A program made the position numbers and the translations under genes. From Leptospira koniambonensis (lineage in GTDB: Bacteria; Spirochaetota; Leptospiria; Leptospirales; Leptospiraceae), in the NCBI RefSeq assembly GCF_004769555.1, contig NZ_RQFY01000004.1:310001-374000 (forward strand): a DNA stretch of 64,000 nt. The letters are read 5' to 3'. The notes beneath the pieces were generated by a model. It saw nothing but the letters and a program-made list of their open reading frames with translations. It did no database searches and was not told the origin of the DNA. This document shows positions 48,584 through 58,111 of this stretch, in pieces. Numbering within the stretch: position 1 is the first letter of the stretch; each line of letters opens with the position of its first letter.

Positions 48584-49000
48584 TTAGCAGATAACTACTA
48601 ATTCTCCAGAAGCTTTAACTTCTCCAGATTCATCAGAAGCCTCTACAGCTACAGTAAGAAGTTTCTCTCCGTTCTCTTCTTTCTTACGTTTGATCTTGCC
48701 TGAACAAGTAAGTTTTTGTCCTGGTTTGGTCATCGCTTTGAAAGTAACTCCGAATTCTTTGATCTGCTTTTGGTCTGCCCAAGAAGTGCAAAGTCTTCCG
48801 ATCTGAGCCATTACGAACATACCATGTGCGATAGTTCCATCTAATCCGGTCTTACGAGCGAAATCAGGATCATTATGGATCGGGTTGAAGTCACCACTCG
48901 CTCCCGCATAACGCACTAGATGTGCATGTGTAATAGTATCCACTTTTAAAGGAGGGAGTTCTTGTCCTACTTCGTACTTGTCGAATTCAATTTTACTCAT
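48584..49000 (-). CDS. MaoC/HadB-like (R)-hydroxyacyl dehydratase subunit
   Basis: This 138-residue hot-dog-fold protein carries the hydratase-2 motif YAGASGDFNPIHND with the catalytic Asp and His, then GLDGTIAHGMFVMAQIG. The layout closely resembles mycobacterial HadB, the catalytic half of a heterodimeric (3R)-hydroxyacyl-ACP dehydratase. It follows the HadA-like gene by 16 bases on the same strand. It could act in fatty-acid elongation or in an acyl-CoA pathway such as one using Ccr; the sequence does not decide. Confidence 0.85.
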   Translation of the reverse strand: MSKIEFDKYEVGQELPPLKVDTITHAHLVRYAGASGDFNPIHNDPDFARKTGLDGTIAHGMFVMAQIGRLCTSWADQKQIKEFGVTFKAMTKPGQKLTCSGKIKRKKEENGEKLLTVAVEASDESGEVKASGELVVIC

Positions 49001-49016
49001 CTTAATCCTCCTATCA

Positions 49017-49466
49017 TTATTCCGGTTTACGGATGAAAATAGACATCTCTGCTTCGATCACAGTTTCACCTTTCGCATTACGAATGGTTGTGCGGAAAGT
49101 CATAGTATCCATTTTACCAACTGTTACGTTAACACATTCTCCCTGAGAAGAAACCTTACCAGGATAAAGAGTTTTAACATAATTATATCTTTCTTTTAGA
49201 TGTAGAATCCTGGATGTATCAACTCCCATGTTCTCCATATCTTTCCAAATTTTAGGATATCCCCAAAATTGGATCACTGTGGGAAAAGTAGGAGGAGCTG
49301 GAATATCCTCGTATCCTGCTTTTTTTGCCGCTTCTAAATCGAAGTATATCGGATTGCTTTCGCCGATCGCTAAACAAAACTCTTTTATCTTTCCTCTTTC
49401 TACGTCGAATTCGTAAGAGTCGAGTTTTGTGCCGATCAGGTCTTTTGAAATGCCTTTTTCTGCCAT
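49017..49466 (-). CDS. HadA-like dehydratase subunit (MaoC N-terminal type)
   Basis: This 149-residue hot-dog-fold protein is similar in pattern to the HadA/FAS1-dehydratase N-terminal half: [42 protein letters not shown], then [21 protein letters not shown]. It lacks the catalytic HxxxD arrangement of its partner, as expected for the non-catalytic half. It is the first gene of the pair. Upstream, at 49572-49581, is an AACG-AA-CGTT palindrome shared with the 55-kb region. Confidence 0.85.
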   Translation of the reverse strand: MAEKGISKDLIGTKLDSYEFDVERGKIKEFCLAIGESNPIYFDLEAAKKAGYEDIPAPPTFPTVIQFWGYPKIWKDMENMGVDTSRILHLKERYNYVKTLYPGKVSSQGECVNVTVGKMDTMTFRTTIRNAKGETVIEAEMSIFIRKPE

Positions 49467-49571
49467 AATCCTTTTCCTTTGGATTGGTTTAAAAACCTTC
49501 GAAGGATCGAAGATCGTTTCTATGGCCCTATTTTTTAGACACCGATCTCACAGGTCCATTGAATTTTTAGT

Positions 49572-49588
49572 AACGAACGTTCTGTTCG
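49572..49588. promoter_or_regulatory. AACGAACGTT-type palindrome
   Basis: AACGAACGTT (49572-49581) overlaps CGAAC-GTTCT-GTTCG (49574-49588), an operator-like inverted repeat in the divergent region before 49466 (-) and 49675 (+). Confidence 0.35.
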
Positions 49589-49674
49589 CTCAAACAAGCG
49601 CCGACTGAATGGTGTTCATCTGGATGATAAGGGTTGTAAGCGGACCCCTCAAGTAAAATTCTGACCTTGTCCTT

Positions 49675-52071
49675 ATGATTTCTTTTGGTCCCAAACCTTC
49701 TAAGATATTAATCCTGATCCTACTTTGTTATCTTTTACAGGATTGTAGACAAATTTTTTCAGGATCATTTTCAAAAGAAGAAGAGACCATAATCCCTGTT
49801 TGGGATGGACTTCGCTCTTTAAAAAAATCTGGAAGTGTATGCAGAGGAAATTCAGAAGAAGCCATTAAAAAGATTTCTTATCATTATAAAAAAAATCCAT
49901 CCCGTTATTCGGAACTTCCTCTTAACGAAAAATGGAGAAACACTCAACTTACTATTTTAAAAGATAAACAAACTCTTCTAAATGAATCCAGAGATAGTTT
50001 ACTTCTATTCCAAAACGGTGGTTGTGATATTTCCTCAGAGTTCATTATTCCTGGGGCAAAACTTTACGATCTACAAAATGTTGTTTTAGATTTTTCTATA
50101 ACTGCGCTTTCTTCTTTAGGAGAGAATGTTCCAAGCTCTGGAAAATTGATCGTGAAATTAGGAAATACTATCGTATTCTCTAAAGATTTGCAAAGCCAAG
50201 GGAGAGAATGGATCGATCATAAGATCAAGATCCCAGAATCCATTTCCAAAACTTTAGAAGAGAACCCTAATATTTGGAATTTCGAATGGGTTCCTAAAAA
50301 TCAAAACGATCTCTTATTTGTAGGACAACCTACATTATACGCTTCTGTAGCTGATCCAAAACTCTGGGGACCTAAAGAAAACGTAATATTGATCGTGGTA
50401 GATGCACTTCGCCCGGACCGTTTGGGATTTGGAGGTTCTACTGTTCCAACTAGCCCTTACTTGGACGAACTCGCTTCTGATTCTATCATCTTTGAGAATG
50501 CTTTCTCTAATGGAAATTGGACCAAGCCGAGCATGATCTCATTTTTTACTTCTAAGATCGCATCTGAATTGGGCCTTGGAAACGCTTGGTTCTATTCTAG
50601 TAATCTTCATAGAAAAATATTCTATTCTAAAAAGCCAGAAACACTTCCGAATCATCTTAGATCCAAAGGATATCTCACAGCAAGTCTTATGAATAATGTA
50701 TTCCTCTTGGATTATACAGGAGTGGGAGTTGATCTAGGATTTCATAAATTATTCCAACCCGGAAAAGACAAAGACGACACTGAACTCATACTTGCAGAAT
50801 CTATAAAGTTCCTGAAAGAAAACAAAAACAGAAGATTTTTCCTTCATATAAATATCAACACTCCTCATTATCCTTATCTTCCTGAAAAAAAGTATATGGA
50901 TATTCTTGCAAAAAAAACTGATCCAAAGATCTGGAACAGTTATGATCCTTATGTCAGAAAATATATGGCAGAGATCCTATATACTGACGAGGTCATAGGT
51001 AGAATTCTCGAAGAAGCTAAAAAGACAGGTGCATTCGATAAATCCTGGATCGCGGTAGTTGCAGACCATGGAGAATTACAATCCATGGAACATTATTATC
51101 ATCACCATTTCGTGGCCGAAAATCTTCATGCCCATGGAGAAACACATTACGATGAAGAGATCAAAGTTCCTTGGATCATTCATCCTCCTGCATCAGCAAA
51201 ATCAAATATTGAAAAAAGGATTTTCGCTGAACAAGTTTCTCTACTTTCTCTTTTTCCTACTTTAGCAGGGGCATTAGGTCTACCTTGTGATCCAAACTCA
51301 TGCGATGGAAATGATTACTCCAAAGCAATCTTTGGAGAAGCAGGTCCGCAATCCGAGGATTTTGTATATACTGAAGGAAGATTTTCAGAATCCATTCGAA
51401 CCAAAGAATACAAACTGATCCGTAGATACCCAGGTTATGATTTTGTAAGAAGGACTAAAGAAGGTGAGCCTCATAAAATGCCTGAGGAGTTTTATTCCTT
51501 AGTTTCAGATCCTGGAGAATCACAAAATCTTTCTGGCACCAACTCGACACTTCTAACAAAAGCAAAACAAGAATTAGATTCTCATAGTTTAAAGAAGAAT
51601 GTTTTCAAACTCAGATTGCCTGCCTGCGAAAAAGAATGCACTCGTAAAATAGATATAGGTATCCAAGCAGGAATTTATAAAATACTATCAGATACTCCAT
51701 TTATAGAGAATCGTTTAGAAACAAAATCTGCTTCTCTCACAGTGAAACAAGAAGCTGGCAAAGAAAGTATTCTCTCCTTCTATACAGTAGAACCTATTTT
51801 TGGATTTCATTTATCTATTTTCAAAGATGGAAAATCAGAAGATTATAAATCCGGAAAATGGGGAATTCTATCAGCAGCGAGTTCTAAAATTTACAGGGAT
51901 TCTCCTGAATCAGTGGCTTCTGCAAAACTTCCTTACGAATTCAAAACGTCTAAAGTTCCTTATTTTTATAATGATGCTGGACTGTCTGGAAATTCAGAAT
52001 CTTCGGAGCAAGCCGCGTTAGGAAAAGAAGTCCGAAAAGTATTGGAAAGCTGGGGTTATATCCACGAATAG
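49675..52071 (+). CDS. Sulfatase-fold lipoprotein with Thr in place of the catalytic Cys
   Basis: This 798-residue protein has a lipoprotein signal with Cys24 (LLQDC). An extra N-terminal region (about 30-235) precedes the sulfatase/alkaline-phosphatase-superfamily domain that starts at VILIVVDALRPDRLGFGG (metal-binding Asp). The CxPSR site reads WTKPSM: Thr283 stands where Cys is converted to formylglycine. HGE metal motifs (VVADHGELQSMEH) and HAHGETHY follow. The substitution favours a Thr-nucleophile phosphotransferase or phosphodiesterase of the LtaS/EptA type over a true sulfatase. Envelope-located; substrate unknown. Confidence 0.82.
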   Translation: MISFGPKPSKILILILLCYLLQDCRQIFSGSFSKEEETIIPVWDGLRSLKKSGSVCRGNSEEAIKKISYHYKKNPSRYSELPLNEKWRNTQLTILKDKQTLLNESRDSLLLFQNGGCDISSEFIIPGAKLYDLQNVVLDFSITALSSLGENVPSSGKLIVKLGNTIVFSKDLQSQGREWIDHKIKIPESISKTLEENPNIWNFEWVPKNQNDLLFVGQPTLYASVADPKLWGPKENVILIVVDALRPDRLGFGGSTVPTSPYLDELASDSIIFENAFSNGNWTKPSMISFFTSKIASELGLGNAWFYSSNLHRKIFYSKKPETLPNHLRSKGYLTASLMNNVFLLDYTGVGVDLGFHKLFQPGKDKDDTELILAESIKFLKENKNRRFFLHININTPHYPYLPEKKYMDILAKKTDPKIWNSYDPYVRKYMAEILYTDEVIGRILEEAKKTGAFDKSWIAVVADHGELQSMEHYYHHHFVAENLHAHGETHYDEEIKVPWIIHPPASAKSNIEKRIFAEQVSLLSLFPTLAGALGLPCDPNSCDGNDYSKAIFGEAGPQSEDFVYTEGRFSESIRTKEYKLIRRYPGYDFVRRTKEGEPHKMPEEFYSLVSDPGESQNLSGTNSTLLTKAKQELDSHSLKKNVFKLRLPACEKECTRKIDIGIQAGIYKILSDTPFIENRLETKSASLTVKQEAGKESILSFYTVEPIFGFHLSIFKDGKSEDYKSGKWGILSAASSKIYRDSPESVASAKLPYEFKTSKVPYFYNDAGLSGNSESSEQAALGKEVRKVLESWGYIHE

Positions 52072-52183
52072 AATCCGTTTTACGTAAAACTTTCTATTCT
52101 CCTTTTTGCCAAAACTCCTTGCTTTTTTTATATCTTTCGTTATGTTATCCGCCTACTAATCTAAACATAAATAGGTGAAAAGA

Positions 52184-52411
52184 ATGAAAGTTAGAAACCT
52201 CGTATTTTGTCTTATTCTAATATTCGGTTTTATTTCCTGCGGAAGTAATCCAGTAGAACGCTGCCAAGACAGAAGAAAAATAATGAGAGACGCAGTTTGC
52301 CAAGCTGTTGGCGCTCACGAACCTGGAACGGAATCTTATAATAACATCCTTCTTTCTTGCTTAATGGAAAATACCCATCTTAACGAATGTGAAAGTGAAG
52401 GTTATTTTTAA
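52184..52411 (+). CDS. Small cysteine-rich lipoprotein
   Basis: This 75-residue protein has a lipobox FISC (about Cys19) and a mature part of about 57 residues with several cysteines (ERCQDRR, AVCQAVG, LLSCLME, LNECES) spaced as if for two disulphides. The ATG at 52184 is preferred to a GTG at 52175 because AGGTG lies seven bases ahead. Envelope protein; unknown role. It sits between the sulfatase-fold gene and a convergent OmpA gene. Confidence 0.6.
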   Translation: MKVRNLVFCLILIFGFISCGSNPVERCQDRRKIMRDAVCQAVGAHEPGTESYNNILLSCLMENTHLNECESEGYF

Positions 52412-52445
52412 TTCTAAACTTTTTCCTAAGAGCAAAGGCCGAAGA

Positions 52446-53744
52446 TTATTCCAAAACGATAGTGATATCCACTCTTCGGTTTTTTGCTCTACCTGATTCT
52501 GTGGAATTTTCAGTTACAGGCTGGGACTTACCATAACCTCTATAGGACATTCTAGTTTCTTCTATTCCGTAAGAATCTCTTAACTCTTGCAGAACTGATA
52601 ACGCTCTGTCTTGGGAAAGTTTTAGATTATATTCTTGGCTTCCTTTATCATCTGTATGTCCGCCTATCCGAATTTCTTTGTCCGGATATTTTTTCAGAAC
52701 ATCTGCGATCCTTTCTAAGACCTTTTTGGCTTCCTGCTTTAATTCGGATTTATTATAATCAAACAAAAGATTATCTAAAGAAAGTACAACGCCCTCATTC
52801 GATTTTCTGATCTCAACTGGAGCTCGATCTGGGACTTCTTCTTCCGGATTTCCTTCCCATTCAGGCCATTCTAATCCGTTACTTTTTTTACCAGTTGGTT
52901 TCTTTTTAGGATAAGCAGTTCCTTCCGGGAAAGGTCCAAGGATCCTTTTAACTTCTTCTGCAATTTTATCCTTATCGTTTTCTGTAACAGAATTTTGTTT
53001 GGAATAAACTCCGTGGATCTCAAAAGACATTTCTTGAGCGATCCCATTCGGAAAAACAAATGTATATGCAAGTTGAACATACTTGTATTGAGGAACACCT
53101 TGTTCAGAATCAAAGAATACTTTTCCTTTTGCAAAGCCGTAAATTTTGTAAGGAATATTCTGAGCAACAGGATCTGATTCCTTCATTAAGTTATAATTAT
53201 ATTCTATAAGATCTGCATTTCCTTTTTTACCTGCATATTGCCAATCTCCCTTCCCTTGGTAAACATACTTAGCTTGGACTGGGATCTCGATTCTTGCCGT
53301 TGGGAACTGAAAACTTTCAGAAGCAGGCTTAGTCCATTCTTCTCCCACACCTACTTCTTTCGCAGAGAAGCTAGGCAATGATCTAAGGTTGGGCATACTG
53401 TATTCTGGAGGAACCGTATATTGGCCCAATTCTGAAATATTAAATTTACTCTTAAAAGTTTTGTCTTTATAAAATGCAGGATCTAATTCAGGAAATTTAA
53501 TATAGGTATCAAATATTGCAGAAAAATCGCATCCTTCTTTTTTGCAGCTAGTCGCCTTAAGTAAAATTCGATTTTTATCTTCTCTATTGATAACTCTAAG
53601 GCCTTGCCTCGCCTTTACTCTATGGTATTCGTTTAATTCTAGATCGTCCCCGGATTTCATTTTCCATCGGAACAGTACCGGAGTTTCGGAAAATATATAA
53701 GAGGGAATTAAGAAGAATAATATGAGGAACCCTCTGAATGCCAT
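52446..53744 (-). CDS. OmpA-family outer-membrane-associated protein
   Basis: This 432-residue protein has a signal peptide (FLILFFLIPSYIFS) with a start at 53744; a TTG at 53792 would give a longer N-terminus and has a weak GGAAAGAG, so this end is uncertain. A beta-rich N-terminal domain (about 20-285) is not recognised. A Pro/Lys/Glu linker (about 290-320) leads to an OmpA domain with LLFDYNKSELKQEA, IGGHTDDKGSQEYN and GRAKNRRVDITIV. Likely peptidoglycan-binding. The first domain may carry an envelope-specific function. Confidence 0.85.
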   Translation of the reverse strand: MAFRGFLILFFLIPSYIFSETPVLFRWKMKSGDDLELNEYHRVKARQGLRVINREDKNRILLKATSCKKEGCDFSAIFDTYIKFPELDPAFYKDKTFKSKFNISELGQYTVPPEYSMPNLRSLPSFSAKEVGVGEEWTKPASESFQFPTARIEIPVQAKYVYQGKGDWQYAGKKGNADLIEYNYNLMKESDPVAQNIPYKIYGFAKGKVFFDSEQGVPQYKYVQLAYTFVFPNGIAQEMSFEIHGVYSKQNSVTENDKDKIAEEVKRILGPFPEGTAYPKKKPTGKKSNGLEWPEWEGNPEEEVPDRAPVEIRKSNEGVVLSLDNLLFDYNKSELKQEAKKVLERIADVLKKYPDKEIRIGGHTDDKGSQEYNLKLSQDRALSVLQELRDSYGIEETRMSYRGYGKSQPVTENSTESGRAKNRRVDITIVLE

Positions 53745-53923
53745 ATATATAGTTTCGAAAAATTTCCCTAAAAACTTAGAAAGGAATCTCAAAAAACTGG
53801 TCTCTTTCCAGGATATTTTAGACTAAAACGGCCCATATTTCTGCACTGAAAAGTGATTTGCGGACTTATATTCTAAACGTAAGAACTTGACAAGTATGGG
53901 ATATAAATTCATCCAATTAGTTC

Positions 53924-55006
53924 GTGGTTCCTCATTTCCATGAGATCGTATTCTTCGGAGTTTTGTTTTGTATGCTCCTTTCTGTGGCATGCCTACTCCG
54001 GCCTGAGAAAAGTGCAGGTTTAAGGATCTTATCTTTATTATCTTTTTGTGTTTCTATCCAATTCTTATATGTTTATTTTCTTTTAAAGGGGATTTATTTC
54101 GAACCTTCGTTTTTAAATCATCTTCATATTCCATTCGCATGGTTCTTAGGACCTGGAATGTATAGTTTGTATTCTGTTACAGTTAGAGAAGAGAAGTTCA
54201 CACCCTTCGAAAGGAGTTTTTATCTTCCAGGAATACTTCTTCTTATCTTATTTCCTATCTTGCATTTAGTTTTACCTCAAATCTTTCTAAGTCATCCTAT
54301 AGATTATTTCGAGAAGGGTTCCACAAATTGGTCGGATATCCTGCTGTTAGGTGCATATTCTGCAAATTTAGTATTTTATTCTTCTATCGTTTGGCAGACA
54401 AGAGCAGCTTTCCAATTAGAAAGACTGAAAAAAGATGCAGGTACGAGGATACTTCTGTTCGTTATAATCGGAAGTGGAAGTGTAACTTCTATCCTTGTTA
54501 TTTCTTATTTAATCAGAGATATTAATTTATTATTCATTTCTGTTCTAAGCACTGTTATCTATGCAGTCGCAGGTTATCTGGCACAAATTTATTCTCCGGA
54601 AGTTTTCAGCGAGATGGGACCTTCGATGAGAGATGCATATCGTAATTCCAGATTAGAAGGTGTGGACACAACTGATCTGGAAAATCGTTTGGAAAGTTTG
54701 ATGTCAAAAGAAAAAATCTATCTACAAGAAGATCTTTCTCTTTCCATACTATCCAATCAGTTAGATATCAAACCATATCAACTTTCAGAATTTCTAAATC
54801 AAAGAATGGGCACTAACTTTGCAAAGTTTGTAAATGGTTTCAGAGTAGCAGAAGCAGTTCGTATATTACAAAAAGAAGAAGGAGCCAATATTCTCTCTGT
54901 TGCTTACAGATCCGGCTTCAATTCAAAGGCGACTTTCAATCTTGCATTCAAATCAATACAAGGTGTTTCTCCTAGAGAGTATCTTCGAAAATCTAAAGTC
55001 TCTTAA
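53924..55006 (+). CDS. Membrane-bound AraC-family regulator
   Basis: This 360-residue protein has about seven hydrophobic segments in residues 5-235. A C-terminal double helix-turn-helix of AraC type follows (about 255-355; LSILSNQLDIKPYQLSEFLNQ, ILSVAYRSGFNSKATFNLAFKSIQGVSPREYLRKS). The start is GTG without a good site, so it is uncertain. Membrane-sensor AraC proteins of this form couple an envelope signal directly to transcription. It ends just before the AACGAACGTT palindrome, and the S15 hydrolase gene downstream is a possible target. Confidence 0.85.
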   Translation: MVPHFHEIVFFGVLFCMLLSVACLLRPEKSAGLRILSLLSFCVSIQFLYVYFLLKGIYFEPSFLNHLHIPFAWFLGPGMYSLYSVTVREEKFTPFERSFYLPGILLLILFPILHLVLPQIFLSHPIDYFEKGSTNWSDILLLGAYSANLVFYSSIVWQTRAAFQLERLKKDAGTRILLFVIIGSGSVTSILVISYLIRDINLLFISVLSTVIYAVAGYLAQIYSPEVFSEMGPSMRDAYRNSRLEGVDTTDLENRLESLMSKEKIYLQEDLSLSILSNQLDIKPYQLSEFLNQRMGTNFAKFVNGFRVAEAVRILQKEEGANILSVAYRSGFNSKATFNLAFKSIQGVSPREYLRKSKVS

Positions 55007-55009
55007 TTG

Positions 55010-55019
55010 AACGAACGTT
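55010..55019. promoter_or_regulatory. AACGAACGTT palindrome
   Basis: Same 10-base palindrome as at 49572, here 3 bases after the AraC-type gene stop and about 150 bases before the S15 hydrolase. Confidence 0.3.
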
Positions 55020-55169
55020 TTCTTCTAAATTTGTTTAAATAAAAAATTAAGACCTTTTAATTTGTCCAAGATTCGAATCCAAGACGACCCTCACTGATAA
55101 CTGTCTTATACTCCCTCTTCATAAATTAGCTAAAAAGTCAAAGACTGAAAAAGCGTATGGAGAATAGTG

Positions 55170-56912
55170 ATGAGAAAAATATACCGAACGTTAGTTATGC
55201 GATTTTGCATACTAATGATGATCGTAGGAGGATCTTTTTACTCTTGTAAAAGTGATTCTTCTCAAAATGCGGAAGCTGCAGCCCTCTTAGCTTCCTTAGA
55301 TCCAAGCTTGGCTCAAGCTTCCGGAAACAAAGGTGTTTCCGAGTTAGAAGATTCAAGCGGCCAGATCCAAAATGCATTCGCGCAAGAGAGCGACGGAAGT
55401 TTCACTTTCGACAATACCATCAAGGTAACTGCAAACGACGGAGTTGTGTTAGAGGCTAGCCTTTTCACTCCTTCTACCCCTTCCCCTACCGGAAAATACC
55501 CAACAGTAATTTTCGTGAATAGCTGGGCGTTGAATAAATATGAGTATCTGGTTCCTGCTGCGAAACTCGCTAAAAAGGGATACATTGTTCTCTCTTATAG
55601 CACAAGAGGTTTCGGAGCTTCCGGAGGACTCATTGATACTGCTGGTCCAAAAGATAGAGCTGACTTAAGCAAAATTATCGATTGGTTACTTGCGAACACT
55701 CAAACCGATTTAGCTAACATAGGTATTTCAGGTATTTCTTATGGTGCCGGAATTTCCTTAGCAGGCGTAAGCACTGAGCCTAGAATTAAAACTGCTGTCG
55801 CAATGAGTGGTTGGGGAAATCTAAAACGTTCTCTTTATGGCAATGACACTCCTAGATTGATCTGGGGATTATTGCTTGTTGCTTCCAGTTATATCACAGG
55901 AAAACCTGATCCGATCATCGCGCAGAATTTCGGAAAACTTCTACAACATACGGATATTGATTCTGTTACCACATGGGCAGCAGATCGTTCTCCTGAAACT
56001 TTTGTAGGACAATTGAATGCTTCTGCAGGTAAGTCTGTAATGATCTCGAATAACTTCGAGGATTTCTTATTTAACCCGAATGCGGTTTTAGATTATTATT
56101 CTAAGATTACTGTTCCTAAAAAACTTTTAATGAACGAAGGAATTCATGCTTCCGCAGAAATCGGTGGCATCCTCGGTTTTTCCGGTACAGTATGGGACAA
56201 CGCATACGATTGGTTCGATTATTGGTTGAAAGGAGTCAATAACGGGATCATGGACAAACCTCAGGTTACTTTCCAAAAACGTTTTGCGGGACCTAGAGTA
56301 ACTCTTCCTTCTTGGCCTTCTCCAACTGTTTCTGATAAAACTTTTTATCTGAAACCAAGAGGTTTATTCACTAACGGAGAAATTGGAACAAGCCAAAACA
56401 CTACTGTAACTAGCACAGGAATTCTTTCCGGAGCAGACACTGTTGCAAGCACTGGATTTCCTTTACTTGCGGATATTCTTGCTTCTCACGCGGATATTCC
56501 TGTAACAACCAATTTAGGTTTAGTAAGCAGAGTGAATGGAATCGTTTACCAATCTTCTAACCTTAGCTCTACAGTAAAGATCAGAGGTAAAATGTTCTGG
56601 AACGGAAGAATCTCTTCCAGCCTAGGAAAGGCTAACGTGAACGTTTACTTCTACGATGTAGATAAATACGGCACCGCTACTTTGATCACTCATGGTACAT
56701 CTACTATTTTCGATGCTGGATGGTATGAAACAAAAGATATGTCTATCGATCTAAATGCGGTAGCTTATGATGTTCCTGCAGGAAATAAGATCGCGATTGC
56801 AATCGATACTTTCGATTCACAATACTCGGTGCCTACTGTGCTGATTTATGGTCTGGATGTGAAACACTCCAAAACCCCACAATCCACTTTAGTGATCCAA
56901 TCGGAGAATTAA
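55170..56912 (+). CDS. Secreted S15/CocE-type hydrolase lipoprotein
   Basis: This 580-residue protein has a lipoprotein signal (Cys in FYSCKSD). The X-Pro dipeptidyl-peptidase/CocE-type alpha/beta-hydrolase layout is visible: TVIFVNSWALNKYEY, LSYSTRGFGASGG, nucleophile elbow GISYGAG, then a late GIHASAEIG that may hold the catalytic His. A C-terminal beta-sandwich domain (about 400-575) ends at LVIQSEN. The start at 55170 has GGAG seven bases upstream; a GTG directly before is less likely. Substrate unknown: peptidase or esterase. Confidence 0.82.
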   Translation: MRKIYRTLVMRFCILMMIVGGSFYSCKSDSSQNAEAAALLASLDPSLAQASGNKGVSELEDSSGQIQNAFAQESDGSFTFDNTIKVTANDGVVLEASLFTPSTPSPTGKYPTVIFVNSWALNKYEYLVPAAKLAKKGYIVLSYSTRGFGASGGLIDTAGPKDRADLSKIIDWLLANTQTDLANIGISGISYGAGISLAGVSTEPRIKTAVAMSGWGNLKRSLYGNDTPRLIWGLLLVASSYITGKPDPIIAQNFGKLLQHTDIDSVTTWAADRSPETFVGQLNASAGKSVMISNNFEDFLFNPNAVLDYYSKITVPKKLLMNEGIHASAEIGGILGFSGTVWDNAYDWFDYWLKGVNNGIMDKPQVTFQKRFAGPRVTLPSWPSPTVSDKTFYLKPRGLFTNGEIGTSQNTTVTSTGILSGADTVASTGFPLLADILASHADIPVTTNLGLVSRVNGIVYQSSNLSSTVKIRGKMFWNGRISSSLGKANVNVYFYDVDKYGTATLITHGTSTIFDAGWYETKDMSIDLNAVAYDVPAGNKIAIAIDTFDSQYSVPTVLIYGLDVKHSKTPQSTLVIQSEN

Positions 56913-56937
56913 TTTAGGATTTCCATTCCCCTCTTTT

Positions 56938-56963
56938 AACGGCGGGCTTGCCCGCCCTTTTTT
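56938..56963 (+). terminator. Intrinsic terminator of S15 hydrolase gene
   Basis: A GGCGGGC-TTG-CCCGCC hairpin (56941-56957) and T-run. It overlaps the stop of the convergent gene at 56962. Confidence 0.85.
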
Positions 56964-57576
56964 ATGCCTCTCTTTCTTTTCTCCACTGGATATAATCAGG
57001 CAATTCTACTAGTTCAATAAATCCTTCTTCCTCTGGATCATCAGGAAGCATTCCGATGTCGTAATATCCGATTTCTTTGGTGTATGTATCTTCGCCAAGA
57101 AGAGCTTCTAATAATAGGCCAACTGCTTTTTTGAGATTAGGATTGGATTCTACATTCGGGAAATCGGGGAAACAGATCCGAACTCCGAAACTTTTAGGAA
57201 GGTTTGTGTTCTCTAAAGGTAGAAACCAGATCTCTTCTGAATCTAATTCCAAACCTTCGTGAAATATGACTGTGCCTTTTTCTTGGTATTGGTCTACGGA
57301 AAATACATCCCAGCCTGAAATTTCGGGAGCGAGGTCTACAAATCTTTCCGCCTCTGCGTACAGATCCTCGTCTCCTGCTGTGACCACTGTGAATTCGTGA
57401 GGACTTTCGTCTCCCCCGCCAATCTCGAAAAAAAACTCGGAATTCACTTCCTGGAGTCGATCCATCAGGTCGTCCAAAAGACGATCTCTTTCTTTATCTT
57501 CCAGGTCATCTAGTTTAGTGTAATACCGGCTGTTTTGGGAAAACCAGGTCCAAAACTTTTCCGCTTTTTCTACCAT
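56962..57576 (-). CDS. Conserved acidic hypothetical protein
   Basis: This 204-residue cytoplasmic protein has no signal or membrane segment and is strongly acidic (DDLEDKERDRLLDDLMDRLQEV). Mixed alpha/beta pattern: FFFEIGGGDESPHEFTVVTAGD, WDVFSVDQYQEKGTVIF, IGYYDIGMLPDDPEEEGFIEL. I do not recognise a functional family with certainty. It precedes the cutA gene region (57671) but is separated by about 95 bases from it and runs the same way, so it would be downstream of cutA in a shared transcript. Confidence 0.65.
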   Translation of the reverse strand: MVEKAEKFWTWFSQNSRYYTKLDDLEDKERDRLLDDLMDRLQEVNSEFFFEIGGGDESPHEFTVVTAGDEDLYAEAERFVDLAPEISGWDVFSVDQYQEKGTVIFHEGLELDSEEIWFLPLENTNLPKSFGVRICFPDFPNVESNPNLKKAVGLLLEALLGEDTYTKEIGYYDIGMLPDDPEEEGFIELVELPDYIQWRKEREA

Positions 57577-57670
57577 TCATCCGCCTCAGTCACGAATCTA
57601 TTGGAATTTCCAACCAAGAGACTCGATAAAAATATCCGAATGTATGAAAAGAATGTTTAAAGGGAAAGAA

Positions 57671-57988
57671 TTATTTTCCGATTTCCGAATCTATCCAACG
57701 CAAATACTTTTGGTTCGCCTCTTTGATTTCCCAGGAAACGATACAAGGGACCGTGTAACTATGTAGTTCCGAAATTCTTGCTACGACTTTTTCCGCCTCA
57801 GAATCTTTAGTTTTTAATAAAAGAACCGTTTCCTGATTATGCTCCAGTCTTCCATGCCATCTATAAATAGATTTCATACCAGGGATCAAATTGGCACAGG
57901 CAACCAGTCTTTCGTTCACTAAAGTTTCCGCGATTTTTAAAGCCTCTGTCTCATTCTTCGTGGTGACGTAAAAAGTTCGATAGCTCAT
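57671..57988 (-). CDS. cutA: CutA1 divalent-ion tolerance protein
   Basis: This 105-residue protein is the usual CutA1 length. Motifs are the N-terminal TFYVTTKNETEALKIAETLVNERLVACANL, SIYRWHGRLEHNQETVLLLKT and HSYTVPCIV. CutA1 forms a trimeric ferredoxin-like fold that binds divalent metals and has been linked to copper tolerance. Nothing unusual in the sequence. Divergent from the patatin gene at 58112. Confidence 0.95.
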   Translation of the reverse strand: MSYRTFYVTTKNETEALKIAETLVNERLVACANLIPGMKSIYRWHGRLEHNQETVLLLKTKDSEAEKVVARISELHSYTVPCIVSWEIKEANQKYLRWIDSEIGK

Positions 57989-58111
57989 CCTATAGTGATA
58001 CTCCTGGAATTGAATTGTTTCAAGGATGATTCTCCAAATTCACAAAACGAAAGTCCTAAAAGTTAAGGTAAAATTCTGGACAAAGTCCCCCTCTAAATTA
58101 AGAAATTCGCA

